Assembly (NCBI RefSeq): GCF_041146795.1
Contig: NC_135174.1
Location: forward strand, 18,904,878 to 18,968,877
DNA length: 64,000 nucleotides
DNA from: Maylandia zebra
Taxonomy: Eukaryota; Chordata; Actinopteri; Cichliformes; Cichlidae
Direction: 5' to 3'
Program-made: the position numbers and the translations under genes
The notes under the pieces: generated by a model
Told to the model about the DNA's origin: nothing
The model's input: the letters and a program-made list of their open reading frames with translations, nothing else
Databases searched by the model: none
Part shown: one piece after another, positions 18,367-31,640 of the stretch
How positions within the stretch are numbered: position 1 is the first letter of the stretch
Layout: each line of letters begins with the position of its first letter

Positions 18367-21352
18367 ATGTCAGATGTTTTAATCCAGCGGATAAAGGAGC
18401 TGGAGGCTGAGCTGGAGAAGCTCAGGTCCGAGCTGAAAGAGAGCAGTGAAACTGGAGATGTTGAAATGTCATCCAGTCCATCCCTTAATGAAGACTGTAA
18501 ATCTGATGGGAACACTGGCAGCAGCAAAAAGGAGAGAAAGAAAGCAGGAAAAGATCGTCCTTTTGACTTCTCTGCACACCCCCGGCGCCATGTGGCTCTG
18601 CGGCTGGCTTACCTGGGGTGGGCCTATCAGGGGTTTGCAGTCCAGGAGAACACAGACAACACTGTGGAGGCCAGACTCTTTGAAGCCCTGCTAAAGACTC
18701 GGCTGATCCAGGACCGCCAGACTTCCAATTACCACCGCTGTGGGCGCACTGATAAAGGAGTCAGTGCTTTTTCCCAAGTGAGTTAGCAGAGATACATATT
18801 TTTTACTCATATAATCCTTCTGTCGGATGCCCCCTTTATGAGTTACCACAGCTTATCATCGACCTCCATTTTAACCTGAAAAGACTCTGTACCTTAATAC
18901 TATTAATAGTTTTTCATGTGGTTAATTTTTCCCCCCGCAGGTCATAACCATCGACTTGCGCTCCACGCAGTTTTGTGCCGGTTTGGGCATCACACTGCCT
19001 GAAAATGTTGACGTCAGTACCAAAGCCGCTTCTTCTGCCACCTCTGAGCTTCCATACGTGAAGATGCTGAACAGAGTCCTGCCGCAGGACATCAGGGTCT
19101 TGGACTGGGCACCAGTAGTGGAGGGTTTCAGCGCACGCTTCGACTGTCAGTCCCGCACGTACCGCTACTACTTCCCCCGAGGATCTCTGGATGTGGTGCT
19201 GATGGCGGAAGCTGCTAAAAGGTGGGTGGAGAACACATAAAAGGTAAACACACCTTTAAAACTTAGCCCTTATTTGACAACCTCCTTGCTTCCGGCAGAT
19301 ATGAGGGGACTCATGACTTCAGGAACCTGTGTAAAATGGACGTGGGCAACGGTGTCCTGCAGTTCGAGAGGACCATCTTATCAGCCACAGTCAAGCCTGC
19401 GCAGCCTCAGCATGCCTCCAGCACAGACCAGTATGACCTCTTCATATTTGAGATCAAAGGATTAGCCTTCCTTTACCACCAGGTACCAGGAGAGAGTTAC
19501 TCTACGCTGCTTTCCCTTTACCCTTCATCTCTTGCAAACATTTTTTAATGTGAAAGTTTAGATTTAGAGAAACCGGATCAGAGGATGGAGTTTAAGGTTG
19601 AATGGTTTGGTGGTATGTAGTGAATTTTTGGTTATTTCCTTTTATGTGCTGCAGGTACGGTGCATGATGGCGGTGCTTCTGTTGATTGGACAGAAGCTGG
19701 AAGCCGCGGATATAATCAATCAGCTCCTGGATGTGGAGAATAACCCCAGGAAGCCCCAGTACAGGTGAACTGACTGCTGTAGAAGTGGTTAAAATATTCA
19801 AATAAAAAAAATATATTTATTATATGAATCTGTGTCATCTTCAGCATGGCAGTAGACTACCCTTTGGTGCTGTACAACTGCCACTTTGAAGGCCTGAGCT
19901 GGACGCAGGAGAGTGAAGAGGGGGGCTTTGTCCTGGCTGCACTGCAGCAGCACTGGACCCAGAGCACGGTGAAGGCCCACGTCCTGCAGGGGATGATCCA
20001 GGGCTTGGAAGACCGAGGTGAGAAGCTGGATAAGAGAAGTGAAGATTTTTAAGGCATTTAAATAGTTTCTCTCAAGTTATGTTTTGCATAATTTTAGTTG
20101 TTTTGTGGTTATTTACTGTATTTTTTTAAATTTTGTCATTTGTGTACATATTTCTATTCTCTTTTTTTGCCTAAATTTTGCTGTTTTATACAGTTCTGAT
20201 TGTTTAGTGTCACAATGATAATATCAAGTCACGTTTGGGATATTTTGTGTCTACATGTGTTTGTTTTACATGATTTCTGCATCTCATTTCGGTTGTTTTG
20301 TGTGTGGATATGAGCTTACAGGCCTCTTTATTAGGTACATGTTGTTCCTTTTACCTTCACAACTGTCATAATTCTTGTGTTATCCTGCTGGAAGTAACCA
20401 TCAGAAGAAGATGAGTGACCATGGAAGACTGTGGAGTTTAAATAAGGGTCCCAAAGTGTGCCTAGAAAAGATCCTCCACACTATGACACTGTCACCGGTG
20501 TGAACCATTGATAGAAGGCAGGATGGATCCATGCTTTTATGTGTTTACACCAAATTCTTATCCAAACATCCATATGTTGCAGCAGAAATCGAGACCCATC
20601 AGATCAGACAACATTAATCTAATCTTCTATTGTACAGTTTTGGTGACACCATGTAAAATGTACCCTCAGTTTCCTGTTCTTATCTGAGAGGAGTGGCACT
20701 TGGTGTGGGCTTCTGCTGCTGTAGCCCATCTGCTTCAAGGTTTGACTACTTCTACTGGAAAATCCCAGTAAAGTAATTGTTTCTTAAAAACTGAGTCCAG
20801 CTCATCTGCCACCAACTACAGTGTTCCCGCTTCTGATGCTCTGTTTAAACGTCAGGGCGTCTTGAATCTGTCTAAATATAATTATTTGCTCCATTGTGAT
20901 TAGCCGATTAGATATTTGCGCTAACAACCAGTTGTACCTAATGAAGTGGATGTACCTGTATTTCTAGGATGTCAGAGTATTTTTTTTTTTTTTTTAGGAT
21001 CTAGGAATGCACCTAGTTGGGCCAGCCAGTTATCTGCTTTGATATGAGTCAAAATGCCTGCTGTGAAAAAACATTGTACAAACTATCTCACTGCTCTTCA
21101 TCCACAGGAGCTGTGTCCTCCAACCACTGCTGGCTGGTAGAAGGCAGCAGGCAGAGAAATTACCGGCCGCTCCTGGAGCGCCCGTGCTGCGAGAGCCTCG
21201 AGTCGAGGATAAATCATTTCGTGAAAAGAGGCAGACTGGAGCGCGAAGAAGGGGAGAATGGAGGCGAAATGATCCACAGGGGAAAAAGATCTAAACATTC
21301 AAACATTTCTTCAGAGACGCCAAAACAAAATATGGATTCAAAAGAAGATTAA
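18367..21352 (+). CDS. pus3: tRNA pseudouridine(38/39) synthase Pus3, complete
   Basis: TruA-family enzyme that isomerises U38/U39 in the tRNA anticodon arm to pseudouridine. Coding exons: 18367-18777, 18941-19221, 19299-19482, 19655-19764, 19845-20017, 21108-21352. Junctions are GT-AG and the phases match, giving 467 residues (human about 481). An N-terminal coiled-coil ([13 protein letters not shown]) comes first, then the basic [12 protein letters not shown] stretch. The catalytic core follows: [12 protein letters not shown], the [13 protein letters not shown] motif with catalytic Asp129, then RTYRYYFP and THDFRNLCK, which are typical of eukaryotic TruA proteins. The ATG is immediately after an acceptor (AAGCAG|C ATG), so a 5' non-coding exon ending near 18070 is likely. 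The C-terminal 80 residues are basic and low in complexity. An AATAAA signal follows at 21490. Intron 5 carries a Tc1 fossil. Confidence 0.96.
20315..20955 (-). mobile_element. Degraded Tc1-like copy in pus3 intron 5
   Basis: Minus-strand copy with both ends recognisable: CTCTTTATTAGGTACATG at the left and TGTACCTAATGAAGTGG at the right. In between are AGCAGAAATCGAGACCCATC, CCTCAGTTTCCTGTTCTTA and GTAGCCCATCTGCTTCAAGG, in the order expected for the reverse complement of the family. Most of the transposase region is deleted, so it is non-coding. Confidence 0.75.
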
Positions 21353-21489
21353 TTTTCTTTAAACTTAAGAAAGGACTTGCAAGATGTATTTTGTAGTAAT
21401 TTTCAACCATAAATGTTTAATTTTCCTTTTATTTACTACAAACAGCGCACGGATATCTTTGACTCATGCTGGTGCGTGTTTTGCTTTAA

Positions 21490-21495
21490 AATAAA
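21490..21495 (+). terminator. pus3 poly(A) signal AATAAA
   Basis: A canonical AATAAA lies 138 bases after the pus3 stop codon, in AT-rich sequence. It is followed within 30 bases by a G-rich stretch. Confidence 0.7.
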
Positions 21496-21734
21496 CACAT
21501 TTTGGAGAAAGATGGACTCGCTGAGTTTTGCTTGACGGGGAACTAAAGCGAGGCGGAACCAACGCTAATAGAAATATGAGATGTCGGGTTAATTAAGAGG
21601 TAGCGCCTGTCAGGCTTAGCAGCTAGGTTGTTAGCAGTGAGTAGAATACAGGTGAACTGTAAAGGAGGGCAGTTTCCAGCAGCACCGCTGTCTCCAGCTC
21701 ATTTATTGGCTTTCGTGTTGAGCTGGACCCGGTA

Positions 21735-21745
21735 AAAATGGCGTC
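21735..21745 (+). promoter_or_regulatory. YY1-type element at the presumed dcakd promoter
   Basis: AAAATGGCGTC fits the YY1 consensus AANATGGCGNC, which is often found just downstream of vertebrate transcription starts. The surrounding 21540-21910 is GC-richer than its neighbours. It ends in a probable non-coding first exon with donor CAAG|GTAAAG at about 21907, preceding the dcakd coding exons. Confidence 0.5.
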
Positions 21746-22282
21746 GTTGTTGTTTGAGCTCCTTCTGACCTGATTTAACACCTGTGTTAGCCTGTTAGCA
21801 GCCCTGGTTGTTGTTTAACGCAACAGCCCCCCCTCTCTAGTGCTTCTGCTTTGCCCGGACTCCCGCTGTATATCCAGCCGGTTTAAGGACTCTCTCTCTC
21901 TGACAAGGTAAAGCTAAAATTCCCCTGACATGAGTTTGTTTTAATCGCTGTGTCAAACCAACCTGATACTAACAAGAAGCCGCTCTCTGCCGTGTTAAAT
22001 CGTGAGCGAGTCGTTTCTTTAAAGGTTTTATTTTTGACCGGTGTTTAATAGAGAATAACCTCAAAGCTGACTTTCGAACCAGTCAAACCAGTTTGACTTT
22101 GCATAGCCAGGTACTATATGGAGAGTGTAGTTCACCTAATTCCACAGCAGGGGGCGTGTTGTGAAACTTCAAAACCTTTAAAATGAGAAGCTAAAGATAT
22201 TTCAGTAATTAAATATCTGTTATTTGGTTATAAAGATTGTAATAACTATTTTTATATGTTTATTAACATGTAAAAGTTACTG

Positions 22283-22648
22283 TAGAGTGCAAAAGTCACC
22301 TCTCGTTTAGCATTGGCTTCATTTTTCAACATGAAGAATGATCACACAAACACCGTCAATACAGTGAAAGCATAACTGGATAGAAAAAACACACAAGAGT
22401 AGGAACAGTATCAGTCATGTATTGGGCTCCCCGGAGCCCCTTCAACATGATCGAAACAGTGTAGGATCATTTTCATAGAAAACGGAGCAAAACGCAGCCC
22501 ACATGTAAAGTAGAGCTTTGAATGTCCTTCAAGAGGCCTGGAGAACTATCCCTGGAGACTACTTAAAGAAGTTAGAAGAAAGATTGCCTAAAAACCTTTC
22601 ATTTTACTAAAAAAAATAGAAGTGAGGGGTGGCACAGTACTATTTGTT
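22283..22648 (+). mobile_element. Internally deleted Tc1/mariner copy in dcakd 5' intron
   Basis: The left end has GCAAAAGTCACCTCTCG and the right end GAGGGGTGGCACAGTAC, matching the inverted termini of the element at 4516-5660. Only short transposase remnants lie between: CAACATGATCGAAACAG, and ATGTCCTTCAAGAGGCCTGG corresponding to the C-terminal end. It is an inactive, MITE-like deletion derivative. Confidence 0.6.
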
Positions 22649-22988
22649 TACTCATAACATTTATGGACTTTCTAGAATTTCTTACTGTGTCAGAAATTAT
22701 GTTATACCCAAACTGGCCCTTTTATTCCATAAGCCATAAAAACGATGACCGTAAATTTGTTATTTTGGGACTCTGGGTAAATACCAATGTTTATTTATTC
22801 ATTTATTTTATTTATTCTTTGTGTTTATTCTCCAGTTCGTGCTGTTTGTAATAAGTAGCTTTTTAAAGCCTTAATCAGACTATCTTTGAACATTAAGTCA
22901 GTGCAACGTTAATGTGACATGGCAGATAAACATCGTCCACTGCTATTAGTAAATGTCATCTTATTCTCTGATAGGCCCACAGCTGTAA

Positions 22989-25208
<2,220 letters not shown>

Positions 25209-26249
25209 CAGAGGAAAGAAAGATGAGTGAGGGCGGGAGGTTTTTAGTCCAAGAAGTGGTCAAATATGAGGGTGTGAATAGAAACGGGCAAAAAGCAGGT
25301 CGGCGGTATCGATGCAATTTACTGTGAAATTAGTTTCACAGCACCTACCACTACAGCGCAGCCGTATGGCGTGCTCTGCTGACAGTTAACACGGACTTAC
25401 ATTACTGACAAAACTTGCACTGGCAAATGTGGTTTAGTGTGAAAGGCTTCTCTGTGCAATTTGTGTTGGTTTCACTCAGAGAGAAACAATTATATGAAGG
25501 CGACACAGTCAAGCCTCACTTGCTGTACAGCTCCTACATCTTTGCTCATTTACGAGAGTGATTTTCTCAGCTGTGACGGAAGAGCGGAGCTTAAATTGCT
25601 GGTAAATCTTCATTTTTGTGTAGCAGCGCATGCTAAACATAACTAACCTTAAAAAAAACAAGAAGTCCAGAAAGATTATTGAAAACTAAGAGATTTTATT
25701 TTGTTACACCTTTTACACCATATTAGATTATCCAGTTTTTGAAATGTTTTACTGTTTTACTTTTTAATCTGTAGAGACATTAAGAGAGCAAAGGAACAAG
25801 TAACAATGGTGAATGTCCCTAAAGCAAGCATATTAATTGGACGCCACCTCTCTCTACTTCTGTCCCCAGTGCTGGGTATGTTTTAAACTATTATACATGT
25901 CAGAGAAATAAATGGTTAAATCGGAATAATGTGACGCAGAATATGTAAAGATTGTGATATGAAGATTTATGAGAGAATGTCTTTGACAATCCATTTTTAA
26001 TGGGAACAGTAACAGATTTGCTATTTATCACTGTATTTTCTTACACTTGAAGTTCTCCTCTGTACATACGGAGTGTGGGATTTTTTTTTCTTTGCACCTT
26101 TCAACTAAAATAATACATTTGTAATCTAATATGCTTAAGTTAAATAAAAACGATCCAGCACCTCTGTTTTAAAGTAGCTGGTATCAGATGCTGTCTGTCA
26201 CTGTGTTTTCATTGCTTCATTATGTTTTAAATTAGGCCCCAATAATAGA
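25209..26249. other. dcakd 3' UTR and flank
   Basis: Probable 3' UTR. AATAAA occurs near 25906 and again near 26142; either could serve as the dcakd poly(A) signal. Nothing else is recognisable. Confidence 0.5.
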
Positions 26250-27201
26250 CACTCACTGGTCACTTTGTTAGGTACGCCTTGCTAGTACTAGATTTGACCC
26301 CCTCTTGCTTTCAGAACTGCCTTAATTCTTTGTAGCATAGATTCAACAAGCTGCTGGAAGCATTCTTCAGAAATTTTGGTCCATGATGGCATCAGACAGT
26401 TGCTGCAGGTTTGTCAGCTGTACATCTGTGATGTGAATCTACTGTTCCACCACATCCCAAAGGAGCTCTGGAGACTGTGGAGACCACTTGAGTACAGTGA
26501 ATAAGAAACCAGTTTGAAGTTTTGTAACTTGACTCGCTATCCTGATAGCAGCAGATTCAGTTCAATTCAATGGTGGGTACCCTGTGGTCATAAACTGGTG
26601 AAATGGTCAGCAGCAATAATTAGGCTGAGGCACTGAAACAATGCTCAGTTGGCTTCAAGAGGCCCAAAGTGTGCTAAGACATACTGTTCACAGTATAACA
26701 TCGCCTGCAGCAGCCTGAAGTACTTATACAGGGCAGGATGGTGTTAAGGTTCAAACATTGAGGAAGGAGAGTACAAACAACCATGGTCCAAGAGCTTGGT
26801 CAAACAATTGATTTTAATGAAATACACGCGTGGGAAGACCAGCTCCGTTCGCAGACAGGGCTGATCTCCGACTTAATCAAAGCATAAACAGATATTTTAT
26901 ACCATCAGGGCTTGAATTTAATGAGGCCCCCTCAACGTCAGATCTATTTCATACATAGGTCAGATCAAAACCACAATGACTTTTAACACCGTTAAAAAGA
27001 ACATTGTCTCCGTCTCCACGCCAGGTGCTTCCTGTCCCTTCTGACTTCCACTTCTCGTCTAGAACACCAGACACTCATCTTGCAAGAAACTGTTCCTGTT
27101 TTTGCAGAGACAACAAGAAACTGTTCCTCTTTGCAGTTGCGAGCAAACATAACTAACCTCTCACCTATAAATGATTCTCTCTAACTGAGTGTGTGTGTGT
27201 A

Positions 27202-28809
27202 CAGTGGGGCAAAAAAGTATTTAGTCAGCCACCGATTGTGCAAGTTCCCCCACCTAAAATGATGACAGAGGTCATTAATTTGCACCAGAGGTACACTTCA
27301 ACTGTGAGAGACAGAATGTGGAAAAAAAAAAAATCCATGAATTCACATGGTAGGATTTGTAAAGAATTTATTCGTAAATCAGGGTGGAAAATAAGTATTT
27401 GGTCAATAACAAAAATACAACTCAATACTTTGTAACATAACCTTTGTTGGCAATAACAGAGGTCAAACGTTTACTATAGGTCTTTACCAGGTTTGCACAC
27501 ACAGTAGCTGGTATTTTGGCCCATTCCTCCATGCAGATCTTCTCGAGAGCAGTGATGTTTTGGGGCTGTCGCCGAGCAACACGGACTTTCAACTCCCGCC
27601 ACAGATTTTCTATGGGGTTGAGGTCTGGAGACTGGCTAGGCCACTCCAGGACTTTCAAATGCTTCTTACGGAGCCACTCCTTTGTTGCCCGGGCGGTGTG
27701 TTTTGGATCATTGTCATGTTGGAAGACTCAGCCTCCTTTCATCTTCAAAGTTCTCACTGATGGAAGGAGGTTTTGGCTCAAAATCTCACGATACATGGCC
27801 CCATTCATTCTGTCCTTAACACGGATCAGTCGTCCTGTCCCCTTGGCAGAAAAACAGCTCCATAGCATGATGTTTCCACCCCCATGCTTCACAGTAGGTA
27901 TGGTGTTCTTGGGATGCAACTCAGTATTCTTCTTCCTCCAAACACGACGAGTTGAGTTTATACCAAAAAGTTCTACTTTGGTTTCATCTGACCACATGAC
28001 ATTCTCCCAATCCTCTGCTGTATCATCCATGTGCTCTCTGGCAAACTTCAGACGGGCCTGGACATGCACTGGCTTCAGCAGCGGAACACGTCTGGCACTG
28101 CGGGATTTGATTCCCTGCCGTTGTAGTGTGTTACTGATGGTGACCTTTGTTACTTTGGTCCCAGCTCTCTGCAGGTCATTCACCAGGTCCCCCCGTGTGG
28201 TTCTGGGATCTTTGCTCACCGTTCTCATGATCATTTTGACCCCACGGGATGAGATCTTGCGTGGAGCCCCAGATCGAGGGAGATTATCAGTGGTCTTGTA
28301 TGTCTTCCATTTTCTGATGATTGCTTCCACAGTTGATTTTTTCACACCAAGCTGCTTGCCTATTGTAGATTCACTCTTCCCAGTCTGGTGCAGGTCTACA
28401 ATACTTTTCCTGGTGTCCTTCGAAAGCTCTTTGGTCTTGGCCATGGCGGAGTTTGGAGTCTGACTGTTTGAGGCTGTGGACAGGTGTCTTTTATACAGAT
28501 GATGAGTTCAAACAGGTGCCATTCATACAGGTAACGAGTGGGGGACAGAAAGGCTTCTTACAGAAGACGTTACAGGTCTGTGAGAGCCAGAGATTTTCCT
28601 TGTTTGAGGTGACCAAATACTTATTTTCCACCCTAATTTACGAATAAATTCTTTACAAATCCTACCATGTGGATTCATGGATTTTTTTTTCACATTCTGT
28701 CTCTCACAGTTGAAGTGTACCTTTGGTGCAAATTACTGACCTCTCTCATCATTTTAAGTGGGGGAACTTGCACAATCGGTGGCTGACTAAATACTTTTTT
28801 GCCCCACTG
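27202..28809 (-). mobile_element. Tc1-like transposon, nearly intact, TA-flanked
   Basis: The 1,608-bp element starts CAGTGGGGCAAAAAAGTA, has a matching inverted right end, and is flanked by TA at 27200-27201 and 28810-28811. Terminal inverted repeats of about 220 bp differ at roughly seven positions plus a short homopolymer length difference, so it is fairly young. It encodes one transposase on the minus strand, described separately. Confidence 0.95.
27422..28444 (-). pseudogene. Tc1-like transposase with one premature stop
   Basis: Cut-and-paste transposase of the DD34E type. It starts [20 protein letters not shown] (paired-type helix-turn-helix, [15 protein letters not shown]), with a [10 protein letters not shown] linker and second HTH (TRGDLVNDL). 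The catalytic blocks are [11 protein letters not shown] (first Asp), [11 protein letters not shown] (second Asp) and [11 protein letters not shown] (Glu), and it ends YVTKY. The frame is open from 28444 except for a single TGA at 27728-27730, where relatives have Trp (TGG), just before VFQHDNDP. No frameshift is needed to read through to the end. The copy is probably inactive, but only by this change as far as the sequence shows. Confidence 0.93.
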
Positions 28810-29340
28810 TATATGTCGTCCTCAAATGCTCTCTCATCTCACCTGTTGCACTTCTGACCTTTCACCAGAACAGAGGCTCATCCTTACATGTAATCCTCAG
28901 AATAACCTGCACTTAGACTCTGCTTTCGGTTTCAGTTCTTCAAAAGGCACACTCTGCAAACCTGCAATTTCCTGTCAGCCTGTGGCTTTAGTCTTTCTGA
29001 AAGACGCACACTGTTTAAACATCTGAATGCAATATCAATACTGTAGATTATATTATTAATCTGGACAATAGCAGTAAAATAATTTCCCTGATCTCCACAA
29101 TGGATTATTTTTTTTATGTTCACACCAAATTCTGACAATATTTTTCCAACCCTCTATTGTCCAATTTTAGCAAGTCTGTGCAAACTGTAGCCTCAGTTTT
29201 TTGTTCTTAGCTGACAGGAGTGGGACCTGATATTGTTATGTTTCTGTAGTCCTTCTCCAGTCCAACCATTTTCCTCTTACTTCTGTGTGGCGAAATCTCA
29301 GTAGGTCAGTAGTTTGTGAAATATTTAGGTTCAAAAGTGG

Positions 29341-31219
29341 TTTTTATTTTAAATTATTCACTAAGCAAAGGTAAAACGTTGGTATCCAAAAGAGCATAAA
29401 GGCAAAAGGTGTTGTCTCCTTAAAATCAGCCTCAGGCATGCCTTTATTCACACCTCATTAGCAATTAGGCCCAAGCAACACAAGAGAATAGGCGTTCCTG
29501 AGTGGCGTGACATAACAATGTAAAAGCAAACAGCTGTGACATCAAAAATGTCCCTACACTTCCCGTAAGCCTGACAGGGGGATAACTCTGATGACATCAT
29601 TATGACAGAATCAGGGAGAGCCTTGAAAACTTCCTCATGAGCTGGGTTTTTCCACACACACATAAAGAATTAAATATGTGTGTGTGTGGCGAAGACCATC
29701 AACATGTGTATCAAATCAAAACATTAAATCAGATATGTGATACCAGAAACAGGAATTTCTTTTTAACCAATCAAAATTTGTATGATTGTACAAAACTGAG
29801 TGACTAATCCTTGCTGCCCAAGCCTCTGTAGTAATGAATATAAATCCCATTGACTGTACTTAAATTGATCATCGTTTAATCGCATTTCTTTGGCCGGACA
29901 CTTTGACATTGGCATTCCTCATGTAAAAGAAATCCCACAGGAAACGCGTTGGTGACAGGTCTTCAGGAGAAGAAATAATGACCCTATTGGACAGCCGTGA
30001 TGTCCTTGCTGCTGTTCACATAATTCAGGCCCACAGGCAGGTGTGGTGACATCATCCTGGCAATGAGGTCCCACAAGCCTGCATGGCTCACTTGGCTCCA
30101 TCCAAAGCCTGTACTGGTCTGCTTTTTGTTTTCGTCAAGCCATTGCAGAATTAATGCAAAGTGACTCAGGCTGCAGCACGCGGGGGCAGCGAAATAAAGG
30201 CTGCATGGCCACACATTCGGATGTGCAAAGTACACAATGCACACGCTCACACCTGCATTTTGTTCATACGATAAAACACAATGACCGTGTCCTAGTCAGG
30301 CTGAGGTTCTCTATTAGTCAGAGCCATGACAAAGAAGCGACGTCTATTTTAGGATGCTTTATTTTTTAAAAACTTGGCTTCGTCATGATCCAGTTGGGGG
30401 TAACATGCTTTACTGGGCAGCCAGCTGTTCACCAGAGATTTCCAAGTGTGTCTTTTCTCAGTCCCTTTCTCCGACACAGAGGCCAGATGTAGAGCGTGGA
30501 GGGAAGACTATATCTGTACCAGCGAGTGTGAATGCTCCAGGCGGAAAAGGGTGGCGTGAATATAAATTGGGTTTAATTCTGAAAGTGTCAAGCTACGGGG
30601 CGAAAGTCTTAAGTTGCTTTGATTCACTTTGTGAAAGTGCATGGATCCAGGCACTTCCTGCTGCTTTATTTATATATGTTGTGGGTCCTTTCCAGGAGCA
30701 GAGCAAATAATTTTCTAATGGCAGGGGGTAAAGACTTTTAAATCTCACCATCGTGTTCAGAGAGTTGGCCCATGGCACCATAGTGTGTCGACATTTTGAA
30801 ATCTCCTGTCTGAGTGGTTTTTCATCATTCTCCTCGCATATTGCCGCAAGGGGAGGCAGAACAGCTCGGGCAAAGGCAAACAAGAGAAACAGCTTTGCAC
30901 TAAAACTCTGGTTAATTGAATGTCTAAACTAATTTTTGAAAAAAGCCTAATAAAGATGCTTGAGTGTTTTCTACCAGACAGGCTATCTAGGACATGTTTA
31001 ATGCTGCTGAGAAGGTTTATTTTAACCCCAACTATTATCTTTTCATAAACCCAACCAAGCAGTTTGCTTCCCCCACCAAACTGGGACTGAAAGCTGAAAG
31101 CAATTTAAAAACTAAATGAATTTCTTGGACTAAATACCTGACAGGTTTCAGAAGAACAGGTTCAGTAACATCCTTGGCAGTCATTGTTATGATGCTGTTA
31201 TATGCTCATCTATATTTTT
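29341..31219. other. Intergenic stretch, no gene seen
   Basis: Part of the 16-kb interval between the convergent dcakd and c1ql1 genes. No coding exon, RNA gene or transposon end is recognisable. Open frames near 29984-30250 and 30354-30710 show no domain. The segment near 30000-30180, with an AATTAATGCAAAG homeodomain/POU-like word and TGACTCAG, might be conserved non-coding DNA, but this is only a guess. Confidence 0.3.
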
Positions 31220-31224
31220 AGAAG

Positions 31225-31640
31225 CAAGACAAAATACGCGTGTGAATGAGAGAGAGACGGGTGTAGCAGTGAAGCTGCGAGAGATGAGGTAGTGAAGGTG
31301 GATGAGTGTAAGTACCTGAAGTCAATCATCCAAAGCAACAGAGAGTCTGCAAGAGAGCGCAGGGTGGAGTGGGTGGAGACGAGCTTTACAAGGCGGTAGT
31401 AAGACCTGTTATGATTTTTGGTTTGGAGGCAATGGTACTAATAAAAAGACAGGAAGCGTGAAGGATGGAGAAGATAAATACGTATCAAAGGGACGGCTCA
31501 GGTTGATCAGTTTGGAGACAAAGTTAAAGAGGCAAGGCTGAGATGATGTTGACATGTGCGGAGGAGAGGTAGCGGCTATACTGGACAGAACATGTTGGAT
31601 ACGGAGCTGCCAGGCAGAAGGAAACTGTTGTTAGCGGTGT
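31225..31640 (+). mobile_element. Non-LTR retrotransposon (LINE) fragment
   Basis: The plus strand encodes VKVDECKYLKSIIQSN, a decayed form of the KVDEFKYLGS block found near the C-terminus of LINE reverse transcriptases in fish. Further downstream are TTTGGTTTGGAGGCAATGG, CAGTTTGGAGACAAAGT, GACATGTGCGGAGGAGAG and GGAGCTGCCAGGCAGAAGG in the expected order. Frames are disrupted and no poly(A) or tail repeat is visible. It is a short dead fragment. Confidence 0.65.

Larger units (their letters stand above)
26742..29099 (-). mobile_element. Solo retroviral-type LTR (about 748 bp) interrupted by a Tc1 element
   Basis: The insert starts TGTTAAGG and ends CTCCACA, with ATGG duplicated on both sides (26738-26741 and 29100-29103). 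TG...CA ends with a 4-bp target duplication are expected for an endogenous retrovirus LTR. After the Tc1 insertion at 27202-28809 is taken out, about 748 bp remain. On the minus strand the order is a U3-like region, a TATAAAATATC box near 26893-26903, and a CATTAAA-like poly(A) signal closer to the end. No internal retroviral region is present, so it is a solo LTR fossil. It is younger than the Tc1 copy it entered and older than the Tc1 that entered it. Confidence 0.65.
26250..29340 (-). mobile_element. Old Tc1-like copy split by a nested solo LTR
   Basis: Left arm 26250-26741 begins CACTGGTCACTTTGTTAGGT and continues through AAGGAGCTCTGGAGACTGTG to GGGCAGGATGG. The right arm resumes at 29100 (ATGGATTATT, then ACACCAAATTCTGAC, CCTCAGTTTTTTGTTC, CTTAGCTGACAGGAGTGG) and fades at about 29340. 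Both arms follow the reverse-complement order of the same fish Tc1 family seen at 20315-20955. The intervening 26742-29099 is inserted DNA. The host copy is therefore the oldest layer and has no coding capacity. Confidence 0.75.

Noticed and set aside
27516-28463. Long open frame of 315 codons on the plus strand
   Set aside because: It is the exact antisense of the Tc1 transposase; it has no domain of its own and recurs wherever the transposase is conserved.
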